Shown here piece after piece: positions 1-8,996 of a DNA stretch of 64,000 nt. Every line of letters begins with the position of its first letter. The stretch's first letter is position 1. This DNA is from Pseudomonas taeanensis MS-3 (GTDB lineage: Bacteria; Pseudomonadota; Gammaproteobacteria; Pseudomonadales; Pseudomonadaceae): contig NZ_AWSQ01000006.1 of the NCBI RefSeq assembly GCF_000498575.2, positions 62,001 through 126,000 of the forward strand. The letters run 5' to 3'. The position numbers were made by a program, and so were the translations under genes. The notes under the pieces were generated by a model. The model did not search any database. It saw only the letters and a program-made list of their open reading frames with translations, and was not told the origin of the DNA.

Positions 1-1
1 A

Positions 2-928
2 CCGGCCGACGATCTGCTCGGGCACCTGCCTAACGCCCATGGCTGGAGCTGGCACGCCGGCGATCAGGTCGCGCTGGCCAGTCGTTTTTCCGGGCGCAGT
101 CACTTTGGCGTCACTCCGCCCAACGTGGAGTTCGACGCGGCGGTGCTGTTCCTGCCGAAATCCCGGGAGCTTACCGATTACCTGCTGAGCGCCCTGGCCG
201 CACAACTGGACGGCCGCGAGCTGTTTCTGGTCGGCGAAAAACGTGCCGGTATCGAGCGCGCGGCCAAGCAACTGTCCGCGTTCGGCCGCACAGGCAAACT
301 CGATAGTGCGAGGCACTGCCAGCTTTGGCAGGCACGGGTGGAACAGGCGCCGCCAACACCTGACCTAGAGGCTCTGGCCCAGCGCTACTCGCTGGAGCTG
401 GGCGATGGCCCACTGACCATCGTCAGCCTGCCAGGTGTCTTCAGCCATGGTCGTCTGGATAGCGGCAGCGCCCTGCTCCTGGAGCACCTGGATAACTTGC
501 CAAGCGGGCACCTGTTGGATTTTGGCTGCGGTGCCGGAGTGCTCGGCGCGGTGCTCAAGCGTCGCTACCCGGATAGCCAGGTCACCCTTCTGGATGTCGA
601 TGCCTTCGCCGCGGCCAGCAGTCGCCTGACCCTGGCCGCCAATGACTTGCGAGCCGAGGTGATCAGTGGCGACGGGATTGCCGCCGCCCCCACGGAGCTG
701 AGCGCCATTCTGAGTAACCCGCCGTTCCACCAGGGCGTGCACACCCACTATCAGGCCACGGAAAACCTGTTGCGCCAGGCGACCGAGCACCTGCAGCGCA
801 ACGGCCAATTACGCTTGGTCGCCAACAGTTTCCTGAAATACCCGCCGCTGATCGAACAGCACCTCGGCCCCTGCCAGACCCTGGCCGAAGCCAAGGGTTT
901 CCGCATCTACCAGGCGAACAAAGGCTAA
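2..928 (+). CDS. rsmC: 16S rRNA (guanine-N2) methyltransferase RsmC, 5' truncated by window
   Basis: SAM-dependent methyltransferase of the RsmC/RlmG family, which modifies a guanine (G1207 in E. coli) of 16S rRNA. The frame is open from the first bases of the window, so the true start lies upstream and only the last ~308 residues are visible. An N-terminal pseudo-methyltransferase domain is followed by the catalytic Rossmann domain with the SAM loop DFGCGAGVLG and the motif IV signature SNPPFHQG, which is diagnostic for guanine-N2 rRNA methyltransferases. RsmC rather than RlmG is chosen from the overall layout and is less certain than the enzyme class. It ends just before a manganese riboswitch. 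Confidence 0.88.
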   Translation, partial: PADDLLGHLPNAHGWSWHAGDQVALASRFSGRSHFGVTPPNVEFDAAVLFLPKSRELTDYLLSALAAQLDGRELFLVGEKRAGIERAAKQLSAFGRTGKLDSARHCQLWQARVEQAPPTPDLEALAQRYSLELGDGPLTIVSLPGVFSHGRLDSGSALLLEHLDNLPSGHLLDFGCGAGVLGAVLKRRYPDSQVTLLDVDAFAAASSRLTLAANDLRAEVISGDGIAAAPTELSAILSNPPFHQGVHTHYQATENLLRQATEHLQRNGQLRLVANSFLKYPPLIEQHLGPCQTLAEAKGFRIYQANKG

Positions 929-967
929 GCGCAGGCTTGCTCAAGCCAGTGCGCTTGGGCAGAATGC

Positions 968-1150
968 GCCCGTCCTAGGGGAGTAGTCTCCCGCGAGCGC
1001 CAGTCGCTCGCCCGGCACGCGTCAACATACTTGATCAACCGATCATGGCGCGTGCGACCCAAGGCCCGCTTAGCCGGGCTGCAGATGTGCTGCCAACGCC
1101 AGCCGTGGTTAGCAATAATCTGCACAGGGTTTGACCAGACCTATGACACG
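968..1150 (+). ncRNA. yybP-ykoY manganese riboswitch
   Basis: The leader of the following transporter gene contains the conserved blocks of the yybP-ykoY (Mn2+) riboswitch in the right order: AGGGGAGTAG near 977-986, a CGCGTCAACATACTTG segment near 1018-1033, and TTTGACCAGACCTATG near 1130-1145. This class senses Mn2+ and commonly sits upstream of TMEM165/GDT1-type (UPF0016) or MntP exporters, as here. Boundaries are approximate because the pairing was judged by eye. Confidence 0.85.
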
Positions 1151-1187
1151 CACACCTCACCCGGGGCGGGAAGGTCGTACGTGTCAT
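1143..1187 (+). promoter_or_regulatory. Putative expression-platform hairpin of the riboswitch
   Basis: ATGACACG (1143-1150) and CGTGTCAT (1180-1187) are perfect reverse complements. Their stem would begin within the 3' edge of the aptamer, so it could compete with the closing aptamer helix. It ends 39 nt before the ATG. There is no T-run behind it, so control by ribosome access or Rho is more likely than intrinsic termination. This is inference from pairing only. Confidence 0.45.
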
Positions 1188-1226
1188 CTGTCATGGCCAT
1201 ATCGACCCGCCCCGTTAGGAAGCCTG

Positions 1227-1811
1227 ATGCTGGAATCCCTGTTCGTCCCCACCCTGATCGTTGCGCTGGCCGAAATCGGCGACAAGACCCAACTGCTTGC
1301 CCTGCTGCTGGCCGCGCGCTTTCGTAGGCCCTGGCCGATCATCGGCGGCATTGTGGTGGCCACCCTGGCCAACCACTTCGTCGCCGCAGCTGCCGGTAAC
1401 TGGGTGGCCAGCTTATTTTCTCCCGCCACGCTCAGCTGGATGCTCACCGCCAGTTTCGTCGCGGTGGCGCTGTGGACCCTGATTCCCGACCAGTTGGACG
1501 ACGATGAAAACACCAGGCTCAAGCGCTATGGTCCATTCCTCACCACCCTGGTCGCCTTCTTCATTGCCGAGATGGGCGACAAGACCCAGGTCGCCACAGT
1601 GGTGTTGGCCGCGCAGTACCCACACCTGCTCTGGGTAGTGATCGGTACCACACTGGGCATGCTGATCGCCAACGTACCGGTGGTGTTGGCGGGAAATTTC
1701 GCCGCCGAGCGCCTACCCCTGACCCTGATTCGTCGCCTGGCGGCCAGCGCTTTCGCCGCCTTGGCGCTGTATGCGGGCTACCAGGCCTTGAAATTAAGCG
1801 GGCTTGCTTGA
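1227..1811 (+). CDS. TMEM165/GDT1 family (UPF0016) cation transporter
   Basis: Inner-membrane transporter of the UPF0016/GDT1 family, whose bacterial members export Mn2+ or exchange Mn2+/Ca2+. The 194-residue protein carries the two family signatures E-x-G-D-K-T, at residues 16-21 and 115-120, in two inverted three-helix halves joined by a charged loop. The ATG at 1227 is chosen because a TTAGGA ribosome site lies just upstream and the family starts right before the first signature; an in-frame upstream extension would run into the riboswitch leader. The riboswitch in front supports a role in Mn2+ homeostasis. Confidence 0.9.
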   Translation: MLESLFVPTLIVALAEIGDKTQLLALLLAARFRRPWPIIGGIVVATLANHFVAAAAGNWVASLFSPATLSWMLTASFVAVALWTLIPDQLDDDENTRLKRYGPFLTTLVAFFIAEMGDKTQVATVVLAAQYPHLLWVVIGTTLGMLIANVPVVLAGNFAAERLPLTLIRRLAASAFAALALYAGYQALKLSGLA

Positions 1812-1922
1812 CGACCAAAGCGACCACATAGATCGACTCTTAGACCCATGTGATAAGAGCGAAACTGCTGATAAAGTGCGCAAGCTTTTGCTCATTTTTC
1901 AGCAGTCATGGAAAGAACCTTT

Positions 1923-2366
1923 ATGTCATTGGATGATCGCAAAAAACTGGTGCGCCAGCACATTGACCTGTCATGGAACAAGGGTCGTTTGGCGTTGGTG
2001 GAACAACTGCACAGCAAGGACTTTCTCTACAAGAGCTCATTTATCGGTCGACCGCTGAACAGCGCTGCCTTCGCCCTGATGGTGCAGGACATCCGCGACG
2101 CCATGCCGGACCTCGAGGTGGTGATCGAGGATTGCATCGCCGAAGGCAACAAAGTGGTCACCTGGAGCACCCTGATCGGCACCATCGAGAAGCCCGCCCT
2201 GGGTTATCCGCCAAGCGACAAGGTGATGAGCATTTCGGCGATGGCCTTCTGGACGCTGACCCCGCGCAACGAGATTCAGGAGCTCTGCACCATGTTCGAC
2301 ATGGAAAGCTTTCGCGCCCAGCTTGGCCTGGAGACCCGTCGGTTCGCGGAAATAGCCCTTCCGTAG
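1923..2366 (+). CDS. SnoaL-like / ester cyclase family protein
   Basis: Small alpha+beta-barrel protein of the SnoaL / NTF2-like superfamily (147 residues). The N-terminal helix with KKLVRQHIDLSWNKG, a conserved aromatic-rich pocket and a C-terminal strand ending near MFDMESFRAQLG fit the 'ester cyclase' group. No substrate can be given, since members include cyclases, isomerases and proteins of unknown role. The ATG at 1923 has GGAAAG a few bases upstream; an ATG 15 nt earlier lacks a good site. It stands alone, ending 15 nt before a convergent gene. Confidence 0.75.
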   Translation: MSLDDRKKLVRQHIDLSWNKGRLALVEQLHSKDFLYKSSFIGRPLNSAAFALMVQDIRDAMPDLEVVIEDCIAEGNKVVTWSTLIGTIEKPALGYPPSDKVMSISAMAFWTLTPRNEIQELCTMFDMESFRAQLGLETRRFAEIALP

Positions 2367-2381
2367 GCGGGCAACGAACTT

Positions 2382-3371
2382 CTACCTGCCGATATAGCCA
2401 TTCTCGCGAAACCACTGGATCGTCCGCGCCAATGTGACATCCAGTGATTGCTCGGCCACAAACCCCAACTCCTGGCGCGCTTTGCTGCCGTCGAGGAACT
2501 GCCCACCAGCCATCACCGCAATCGCCGTGTCGTCCAGCAGCGGCAAGCGTCCGCTCAAGCGATAACGCAAGCGCCCCACTAGCGCCGCGCCCTTGGCCAG
2601 ACTCAAGGGTATAGGCTTAGGTGCACCAACACCCAACTGCGCGGCGATTCGCGCGGTCAACTCGGCCAACTGGATATTTTCGCCGGTGAGCAGATAACGC
2701 TCGCCAGCGCGGCCCTTCAGCAACGCCAGCAGCAATCCGCGCCCCGCTTCTGCGGCGTCTATCCAGTTACGCGGCCCCGGCACATAACGGCGCATCGCAC
2801 CGCTGGCGATAGCAGTAACCAGCCGTCCTGTGCTGGGGCCGACATCGAACTCGCCCAGGGTCATCCCAGGAATCCCAATCACCACCGGTAGGCCATTGCG
2901 GGCCTGCTCCCGCGCCTGCTCATCCAGCGCCCATTTGCACAACAGGTAAGGATTGCGCCAGCGCGGCATGCCCTCGTAGAACAAGCCTTCGTGTCCCGGC
3001 AAGCCCTGCGGATGACGCGGTAAAGCGATCGCCGCACCGACATAGAGAATGCGCGGCACCTCGGCGGCCAGACAGGCGGCATAGAAGTGATTGGTCTGAT
3101 CCAGCGCACTGGCTACCTCTTCCTGCCAACGCCGTGGCCGGGTCGGGTAATGGCCTGCGCAGAAAATCACCCCATCGATGCCCCGTAACGCTCGGCTGAG
3201 TCCGGCTTGGTCGAACAACCCTGTGGCGTGGCTCTCGGCGTCGAGATAGCCGAGCCGTTCGATACGCGAGGAGGGTCGATGGATCAACAGCAACTGGTGG
3301 CCCGCCGCCTTGATAGCGCGGGCCGCATGGTGGCCAAGCAAGCCGGTAGCACCGAGCACGGCAATCTTCAC
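2382..3371 (-). CDS. NAD-dependent epimerase/dehydratase (extended SDR)
   Basis: Extended short-chain dehydrogenase of 329 residues. The Rossmann loop GATGLLG lies at residues 7-13 and the catalytic Tyr/Lys pair is in NPYLLCKWALD (YxxxK). Similar proteins act as nucleoside-diphosphate-sugar epimerases or dihydroflavonol-type reductases; the substrate here is unknown. The GTG start at 3371 is preceded by AAGGAG at ideal distance, and the protein then begins with the family's usual VKIAVLGATG. Upstream in-frame codons have no ribosome site. It is convergent with the SnoaL-like gene. Confidence 0.8.
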   Translation of the reverse strand: MKIAVLGATGLLGHHAARAIKAAGHQLLLIHRPSSRIERLGYLDAESHATGLFDQAGLSRALRGIDGVIFCAGHYPTRPRRWQEEVASALDQTNHFYAACLAAEVPRILYVGAAIALPRHPQGLPGHEGLFYEGMPRWRNPYLLCKWALDEQAREQARNGLPVVIGIPGMTLGEFDVGPSTGRLVTAIASGAMRRYVPGPRNWIDAAEAGRGLLLALLKGRAGERYLLTGENIQLAELTARIAAQLGVGAPKPIPLSLAKGAALVGRLRYRLSGRLPLLDDTAIAVMAGGQFLDGSKARQELGFVAEQSLDVTLARTIQWFRENGYIGR

Positions 3372-3453
3372 AGCGACTCCTTGCGCGAAAAAAGCAAAAC
3401 GCCCAACCCTCGGCTGCAAACTCGAGCGCTGGGCGGTTCGTGAAGCGGCGCTA

Positions 3454-4275
3454 TCAGCGCGAGGCTTTAGCCTGTTCGTAAAGCGGCATGACTTTCGGGA
3501 TAGTCGCCTGCAAGGAAGCGATCCGACTGCTCGACGAAGGGTGCGTGCTCATGAACTCCGGCGGAGCGCCCTCACTGGCCTGGGCCATCTTCTGCCACAG
3601 GCTGACTGCCGCATTCGGGTTGTAGCCGGCGCGAGCGGCCAGTTCCAGGCCAATCACATCGGCCTCGTTCTCGTTGCCACGGCTGTTCGGCAGGGTCATG
3701 CCGTACTCTACGGCGGCATCGGCCAGCCCCAGAGTATCCTCACCCAGTCCCAGCAAGGCGCCGGCACCCTGTTTAGCCAGACCGACACCGTAGGCCTTGG
3801 ACATCGCTTCGCGGCTATGCTCGCGCAGCGCGTGGGCGATTTCATGGCCCATCACCGCGGCGATCTCATCATCGCTCAGTTTCAGTTTCTCGATCAGGCC
3901 ACTGTAGAAAATGATCTTGCCGCCTGGGCCGCAGTTGGCGTTCAACTCGGGGCTATCGATCAGGTTGACCTCCCACTGCCACTGCGCGGCGTCGGGACGA
4001 AACAGCGGCGCTTGCTTGATCAGGCGATCGGCAATGTTGCGTAGACGCTTGGCATTGGTGCTGGTCTTATCCAGCTTGCCCTTGCTCGAGGCCTCACCCA
4101 GCGTCTGCTGGTAGGACTGCGCGTACATCTGATTGACTTCCTGGGTCGACAGCATGCTGAACATATACTGCTTGCGCTCCACGCCCACAGTACCGCCGCT
4201 GGTGGTGTTCACGGCCTGACAGCCGGCCAGCAGCAGGGCCGCAGTCAGTCCACATAGGTATAAAGGCTTGGCCAT
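3454..4275 (-). CDS. M48 family metalloprotease, lipoprotein
   Basis: Zinc metallopeptidase of family M48 (LoiP/BepA-like group), predicted to be anchored as a periplasmic lipoprotein. The signal peptide ends in LLLAGC with Cys19 as lipidation site. The zinc site HEIAH is at residues 144-148, with the third ligand in NENEADVIGLELA. Related enzymes take part in outer-membrane protein quality control. Length is 273 residues. The ATG at 4275 has GGAGAAG upstream; an in-frame upstream extension would put arginines before the signal peptide and is rejected. Confidence 0.88.
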   Translation of the reverse strand: MAKPLYLCGLTAALLLAGCQAVNTTSGGTVGVERKQYMFSMLSTQEVNQMYAQSYQQTLGEASSKGKLDKTSTNAKRLRNIADRLIKQAPLFRPDAAQWQWEVNLIDSPELNANCGPGGKIIFYSGLIEKLKLSDDEIAAVMGHEIAHALREHSREAMSKAYGVGLAKQGAGALLGLGEDTLGLADAAVEYGMTLPNSRGNENEADVIGLELAARAGYNPNAAVSLWQKMAQASEGAPPEFMSTHPSSSSRIASLQATIPKVMPLYEQAKASR

Positions 4276-4381
4276 GATGCTTCTCCACAGATTAGAGCCC
4301 GCTATGCTACGGCCGCGCGGGAATGACCGGCAACCGCGTCGCATCTAGACAGACACCGGGCGCACGCATTTCGCACAATAC

Positions 4382-4409
4382 TTTCAGTTTTTTTCTGCGC
4401 TGCCGACTT
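4382..4409 (+). promoter_or_regulatory. Weak FliA-like promoter candidate for chemoreceptor
   Basis: TTTCAG (4382-4387) and GCCGACTT (4402-4409) stand about 14 nt apart, 35 nt before the chemoreceptor ATG. The second block resembles the GCCGATAA -10 element of flagellar sigma-28 promoters, which often drive chemoreceptor genes. The match is imperfect, so this is only a candidate. Confidence 0.25.
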
Positions 4410-4443
4410 GGGACAAGCGCTTCCCCGTGAGCTTGGAGTCTCC

Positions 4444-6594
4444 ATGAAATTCAGATCCATTCAGTTTTCTGTGGCAGCACTGGCTGGTGCCAGCGTACTA
4501 GCCGTAGTCGCGGCACTGGTACTCTATGCCCTGTTTGCCGGAGCCCGCACCCAGGAACTGGTTCAACAGCGCACCCAGGCGCAGCTCGAACAGGTCATCG
4601 AGCAACGCCTGACGGCCTTGGCCGATGCCCAGGTGCTGCAGATACAGCGTGAGCTGGAACTACCCTTGCAGGTGACCGCCGACTTGGCGCGGGTCAACGC
4701 CCTGGTTGGCATGCAAGCTGCCGACGGCGGGCGCCTGCTGTCGCTGAGCCGCGAAGAGCTGTTCAATCTGGTCCGCGAAACCACCGCGCAGAATCCCAAG
4801 CTGCTCGGCAGTTACCTGGGTTGGGAACCCAACGCCTTCGATGGCAACGACCGTTTCTATACCAGCGACCTGGCCGGCGGCAACGACTCGACCGGGCGCT
4901 TCACGCCCTGGTGGTTCCGCAACGCCGATGGCAGCCTGGCGCTGGACGTCATCGGCTTCATGGAGAGCGACAAGCTGCTGCCCACCGGCGTGCGCGAAGG
5001 CGAGTACTACCTGTGCCCGAAGGAACGCAAGCGTCCCTGCGCCATCGATCCGGCGCCCTACGACGTCGGCGGCAAGATGGTCATGCTGGCCTCCTTCACC
5101 ACGCCCATTCTGGTCGACGGTCAGTTCCGCGGGATCGCCGGCGCCGACCTGTCGGTAAACTTCATTCAGGATCTGCTGCTCGCCGCCGACCAAAAGCTCT
5201 ATGACGGTGCTGGCGAACTGACGCTGATTGCCCACAACGGTCGCCTGGTGGCCTCGACCCAGGCACCGGACAAGCTCGGTGAACCGGCCAGCGAGCTGTT
5301 CGATGCCGACGCCATGGCCAAGCTGCAAGGCCTGCAGCCGGGCCAGAGCCGTTATGACGTGCAGCTCATGGATGATCCCGCCGCCAGCCACATTCAGCTG
5401 CTACAGAGCTTCGCCATCGGCAACACCGATGCGCGCTGGACCCTGATGCTGCGACTGCCGCTGAACACGGTGATGGCCGAGCTGCATGCGATGCAGAACG
5501 ACCTGGGCCAGCAACGCGACACCGACACCCTCGGCATGGCCCTCGTCGGGTTGCTGATTGCCGGCATCGGCCTGCTGGTGGTGTGGTTCGTCGGTCACGG
5601 CATTGCACGGCCGCTCAAGCAGATGGTCAGCATGCTCGACGATATCGCCCAGGGCGAAGGCGACCTGACCCGCCGACTCAACAGCGATCGCAGCGATGAA
5701 CTCGGCGCTATCGCCACCGGTTTCAATACCTTTCTCAGCAAACTGCAGGCGATGATCAGCCAGGTTGTTATCTCGGTGCAGCAGGTCAGTGACTCATCCG
5801 GGCACACCGCCGACATTGCCATCCGCACCAATCAGGGCGTACAGAAGCAGATGGCGGAAATCGACCAGGTGGCCACCGCCGTGCACGAGATGACCGCCAC
5901 GGCCCAGGATGTTGCGCGCAACGCCACCCACGCTGCCGAAGCCGCCAACCATGCCGACCAGGCAGCCAATCAGGGCAAGACCATTGTCAACAACAGCGCT
6001 CACTCCATTACCGCCCTTGCCGGCGAAATTGGCCGAGCGGTGAGCGTGGTGCAGACCCTGGCCAAGGACAGCGAGAACATCAACGCCATCCTGGTGGCTA
6101 TCCGCGGCATCGCCGAACAGACCAACCTACTTGCGCTCAACGCGGCCATCGAGGCGGCACGGGCTGGGGAACAGGGCCGCGGATTTGCCGTGGTGGCCGA
6201 TGAGGTGCGCAATCTGGCGCAAAAAACCCAGCAGGCCACAGAAGAAATTCAGAGCATGATCCAGCAATTGCAACACGGCACCCGTGAAGTAGTGAAGGTC
6301 ATGGAAGAGAGCCAGAGCAAGACCGATGACAGCGTCAAGCAGGCCGCCCAAGCCGCCCAGGCGCTAGAGGAAATCACCCAGGCCGTTTCGGTGATCAATG
6401 ATATGAACACCCAAATCGCCAGTGCCGCCGAAGAGCAAAGCGCAGTGGCCGAGGACATCAATCGCAACGTCACCAACATCGGCCAGGTGGCCAACGAGGT
6501 GGCCGGTGGCGCCGACGAAGCCAGTCGAGCCAGTGCCGAACTGACCCAGCTCGCCGAGCAGCAGCGGCGGCTGATCAACCAGTTCAAAGTCTAG
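4444..6594 (+). CDS. Methyl-accepting chemotaxis protein with dCache-like sensor
   Basis: Transmembrane chemoreceptor of 716 residues. One N-terminal membrane helix (about residues 10-32) is followed by a large periplasmic dCache_1-type domain (GSYLGWEPNAFDGNDRFY and GRFTPWW are typical), a second membrane helix near 360-385, a HAMP domain, and the cytoplasmic four-helix signalling domain. Its hairpin tip (EQTNLLALNAAIEAARAGEQ) lies near residue 557. The dCache fold commonly binds amino acids, amines or organic acids; the ligand cannot be inferred. No C-terminal CheR-binding pentapeptide is seen. The ATG at 4444 has TTGGAGT upstream; an ATG 36 nt earlier adds residues not expected before the membrane helix. 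Confidence 0.92.
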   Translation: MKFRSIQFSVAALAGASVLAVVAALVLYALFAGARTQELVQQRTQAQLEQVIEQRLTALADAQVLQIQRELELPLQVTADLARVNALVGMQAADGGRLLSLSREELFNLVRETTAQNPKLLGSYLGWEPNAFDGNDRFYTSDLAGGNDSTGRFTPWWFRNADGSLALDVIGFMESDKLLPTGVREGEYYLCPKERKRPCAIDPAPYDVGGKMVMLASFTTPILVDGQFRGIAGADLSVNFIQDLLLAADQKLYDGAGELTLIAHNGRLVASTQAPDKLGEPASELFDADAMAKLQGLQPGQSRYDVQLMDDPAASHIQLLQSFAIGNTDARWTLMLRLPLNTVMAELHAMQNDLGQQRDTDTLGMALVGLLIAGIGLLVVWFVGHGIARPLKQMVSMLDDIAQGEGDLTRRLNSDRSDELGAIATGFNTFLSKLQAMISQVVISVQQVSDSSGHTADIAIRTNQGVQKQMAEIDQVATAVHEMTATAQDVARNATHAAEAANHADQAANQGKTIVNNSAHSITALAGEIGRAVSVVQTLAKDSENINAILVAIRGIAEQTNLLALNAAIEAARAGEQGRGFAVVADEVRNLAQKTQQATEEIQSMIQQLQHGTREVVKVMEESQSKTDDSVKQAAQAAQALEEITQAVSVINDMNTQIASAAEEQSAVAEDINRNVTNIGQVANEVAGGADEASRASAELTQLAEQQRRLINQFKV

Positions 6595-6616
6595 ACGCGG
6601 CGGCAGGCGCCCGTCA

Positions 6617-7234
6617 TCAGGCAGGCGTCAGGCACTCCGGGCCATCCAGTGCGGGGTCGTTGACCAGGTTGGCCAGCACCCGCTCACGTAAGACCGGTTG
6701 CGGTCTGGCCAACAACGCCCGCAGCTCGTCCAACGGCGTATCCGCTGCCAACCAGGCGTCCTGCCCGGCGCCATCGAGAATCAACGGGCGCCGCTGGTTA
6801 GCCGCGGCCTGAGTCACCACCGCCGCGCTGAGGTACACCTGCCCGCCCACGGGATAGGCTTCCCACAGCGCGGCAAAATACAGCGGAGAAGCCTCGGTCG
6901 TCAGCCAATAGGGGCGTTTGCGCGTCGTGCCGCGCCACTCGTAGAAGCCGTTGGCCGGCAATAGGCCGCGGCGCAGGCGAAAGGCTTCGCGGAACATCGG
7001 TTGCTCGGCCAGGGTTTCCGCCCGAGCCTGGGCCGGGGTCTTCGACAGATCGGTCAGCCACGCCGGGGTCAGGCCCCAGCGCACGCGCGCGAGCTGACGC
7101 TCGCCGTCGAGATTACGCTGCAGCAGCACCTGGGCATGCGGTGCGATGCTCCAGTGCGGTTGCTGGTCCGCAGGAAAACCGGGCAGCGCCGCGAATGCGG
7201 GTGTCCAACGGAACAGGGCATAACGTCCACACAT
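6617..7234 (-). CDS. yedK: SOS response-associated peptidase (SRAP, YedK/HMCES family)
   Basis: SRAP-domain protein that shields abasic sites in single-stranded DNA by forming a thiazolidine DNA-protein crosslink. The invariant Cys2 is seen in the start MCGRYALF, which fixes the start at 7234, since initiator Met must be removed to expose Cys. The NGFYEWRG block with the catalytic Glu, and a basic C-terminal half, are present. Length (205 residues) is normal. No LexA box was noticed upstream. It lies just upstream of neither operon partner with overlap, so it is probably a separate unit. Confidence 0.9.
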   Translation of the reverse strand: MCGRYALFRWTPAFAALPGFPADQQPHWSIAPHAQVLLQRNLDGERQLARVRWGLTPAWLTDLSKTPAQARAETLAEQPMFREAFRLRRGLLPANGFYEWRGTTRKRPYWLTTEASPLYFAALWEAYPVGGQVYLSAAVVTQAAANQRRPLILDGAGQDAWLAADTPLDELRALLARPQPVLRERVLANLVNDPALDGPECLTPA

Positions 7235-7270
7235 GACAAACTCGATAGCAGGTTGGCGGTACACCGCGGA

Positions 7271-7531
7271 TCAACAGATAAGTACGCCTTGGGTATCTTC
7301 GGGCTCGTCACTGGGCAGCGGCTGTGCGGCATTGTACGCGGCGATCAACTGCTGCGCGCGCTCGGCCTGAAGATCATCGACCATCACCCCAAGCAAGCCG
7401 CAGATCGGCAGCTCACCGATGCCGCCCACCAGATGTCGGCCACTCAAATGGGCCTCGATGCCCTCGCTGGCCAGCATCGTCAGCAACAACTCGCCTTCCA
7501 TCAAGTCCTGCGGCTCATAGATACGCTGCAT
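7271..7531 (-). CDS. DUF2007 domain protein (putative signal-transducing)
   Basis: Small 86-residue protein of the DUF2007 family (MQRIYEPQDLMEGELLLTMLASEGIEAHLSG), a ferredoxin-like fold often called a putative signal-transducing protein; its role is unknown. The ATG shares a base with the TGA of the upstream zinc-ribbon gene (TGATG), so the two are translationally coupled. The same gene pair occurs in many Pseudomonas from memory. Confidence 0.85.
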   Translation of the reverse strand: MQRIYEPQDLMEGELLLTMLASEGIEAHLSGRHLVGGIGELPICGLLGVMVDDLQAERAQQLIAAYNAAQPLPSDEPEDTQGVLIC

Positions 7532-7713
7532 CAGTCGTTCTCCCCGCGCACATCCAGCGTCCACTCGACCCCATCGGTGCGCAAATCGAAGATGATCGGC
7601 CGGCAGCACACCGGGCAATCCTCGATGTACTGCTGGTCTCCTGCAGACAGGTCGAGTAGCGCCTCGACCGGTTCGCCGCAGTAGGGACATTGATATGCCT
7701 GAGTTTCCAGCAT
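7531..7713 (-). CDS. CPXCG-motif cysteine-rich zinc-ribbon protein
   Basis: Sixty-residue protein with two Cys pairs, QCPYCGEP near residues 8-15 and DCPVCCRP near 32-39, forming a likely zinc ribbon (CPXCG family). Its function is unknown. The ATG at 7713 is preceded by GGAGG at good distance. It is the first gene of a two-gene unit, with the DUF2007 gene starting inside its stop codon, and is divergent from the acyltransferase gene. Confidence 0.85.
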   Translation of the reverse strand: MLETQAYQCPYCGEPVEALLDLSAGDQQYIEDCPVCCRPIIFDLRTDGVEWTLDVRGEND

Positions 7714-7816
7714 CGCGGCCTCCATGTGACTTGCGCGTATAATCGCCGGTCTATTGCTGGCCCCGCACGCGGGGCGCGCACTTTTATCTGCAGCCAACCA
7801 CCAACAAGAGAACATG

Positions 7817-8980
7817 ATGGGCGAATTCGATGCCATCCGACCTTATGCCGACGCCGAAGTCCCCGCCGTTCTGAATCGCCTGCTGACAGACGACGCGTTT
7901 CTCGACATTCTCACCCACTTTCGCTTTCCCCGCTTGGCGGGGTCACTGGGCTGGCTGCTTAAACCACTTATAGCCTATCGGCTGCGCCTGGAGTTCCGTG
8001 GTGTCGCTTCGGTGGCGGCGCTGCAGGACAAAGTCGAGTGCTACGTCGACCAGACGATCGAGCGCGCCACCGATGGGGTCACCTACTCGGGCGTCGAACA
8101 CCTTAAGGCAGGCAGCGCCTATCTGTTTCTCGCCAACCACCGTGACATCGTCATGGACCCGGCCTTCGTCAATTACGCGGTATACCACGCCGGCCTGCCG
8201 ACACCGCGCATCGCCATTGGCGACAACCTGCTGCAAAAGCCCTTCGTCAGTGACCTGATGCGCCTGAACAAGAGCTTTATCGTGCACCGCTCGCTCAGCG
8301 GCCGGCGCGAGAAGCTCGCCGCTTACCAGCTGCTCTCGGCCTACATCAACCACTCGATCCGTAACGACCGCGAATCGATCTGGATCGCCCAGGCCGAAGG
8401 GCGGGCCAAGGACGGCGACGATCGCACCGATTCGGCGATCCTCAAGATGTTCCACATGAGTCGTAAAAACGAGGCCTTCGCCGAGGTGATCCGCGAGCTG
8501 AACCTGACCCCGGTGTCGATCAGCTATGAATACGACCCCTGCGATCACGCCAAGGCGCGTGAACTGTTTACCCGCGCCAGCACCGGCAGCTACGCCAAAG
8601 CCCCAGGCGAAGATGACCAGAGCATCGCCCTCGGCATCACCGGCTACAAAGGCCGCGTGCATGTGCACTTCGGTGAACCGGTGAGCGCTGGCCTGGAGGA
8701 CAGCAAGCAGCTGGCCCTGGAGATGGACAAGCATATACTCAGCGGTTATCGGCTATTTCCGGCGCATTACCTGGCCTACGCGATGTGGGCCGAGCGTGAC
8801 CCTGCACTGAACGTGCCCAGCGCGGCACAGCTGTTCCCCGCCGAGGAGCTGGCCGCTGCCGAGACTGAATGGCAAAAGCGCTTGAACGGCTGTCCGGCCG
8901 AGCAGCAGCCTTACCTGGTGCTGCAATATGCCACCCCGGTGCGTAACCAATACCGGGTCAAGGCGGGCTTACCGCTCTAA
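7817..8980 (+). CDS. PlsC-like 1-acylglycerol-phosphate acyltransferase family protein
   Basis: Membrane-associated acyltransferase of 387 residues, longer than classical PlsC. The catalytic NHxxxxD box is NHRDIVMD (N107-D113), followed by the glycerol-phosphate-binding region around KSFIVHRSLSG and an EGRAKDG segment in place of the usual FPEGTRS. Such proteins occur widely in gamma-proteobacteria without an assigned acyl donor. Two adjacent ATGs (7814 and 7817) share the AAGAG site; 7817 has better spacing. A strong terminator follows. Confidence 0.82.
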   Translation: MGEFDAIRPYADAEVPAVLNRLLTDDAFLDILTHFRFPRLAGSLGWLLKPLIAYRLRLEFRGVASVAALQDKVECYVDQTIERATDGVTYSGVEHLKAGSAYLFLANHRDIVMDPAFVNYAVYHAGLPTPRIAIGDNLLQKPFVSDLMRLNKSFIVHRSLSGRREKLAAYQLLSAYINHSIRNDRESIWIAQAEGRAKDGDDRTDSAILKMFHMSRKNEAFAEVIRELNLTPVSISYEYDPCDHAKARELFTRASTGSYAKAPGEDDQSIALGITGYKGRVHVHFGEPVSAGLEDSKQLALEMDKHILSGYRLFPAHYLAYAMWAERDPALNVPSAAQLFPAEELAAAETEWQKRLNGCPAEQQPYLVLQYATPVRNQYRVKAGLPL

Positions 8981-8996
8981 GCCATGTTTGCAGACT

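Noticed and set aside
4660..5391. Reverse-strand open frame of 243 codons
   Set aside because: Mirror of the chemoreceptor gene.
7943..8734. Reverse-strand open frame of 263 codons
   Set aside because: Mirror of the acyltransferase gene; composition is not protein-like.
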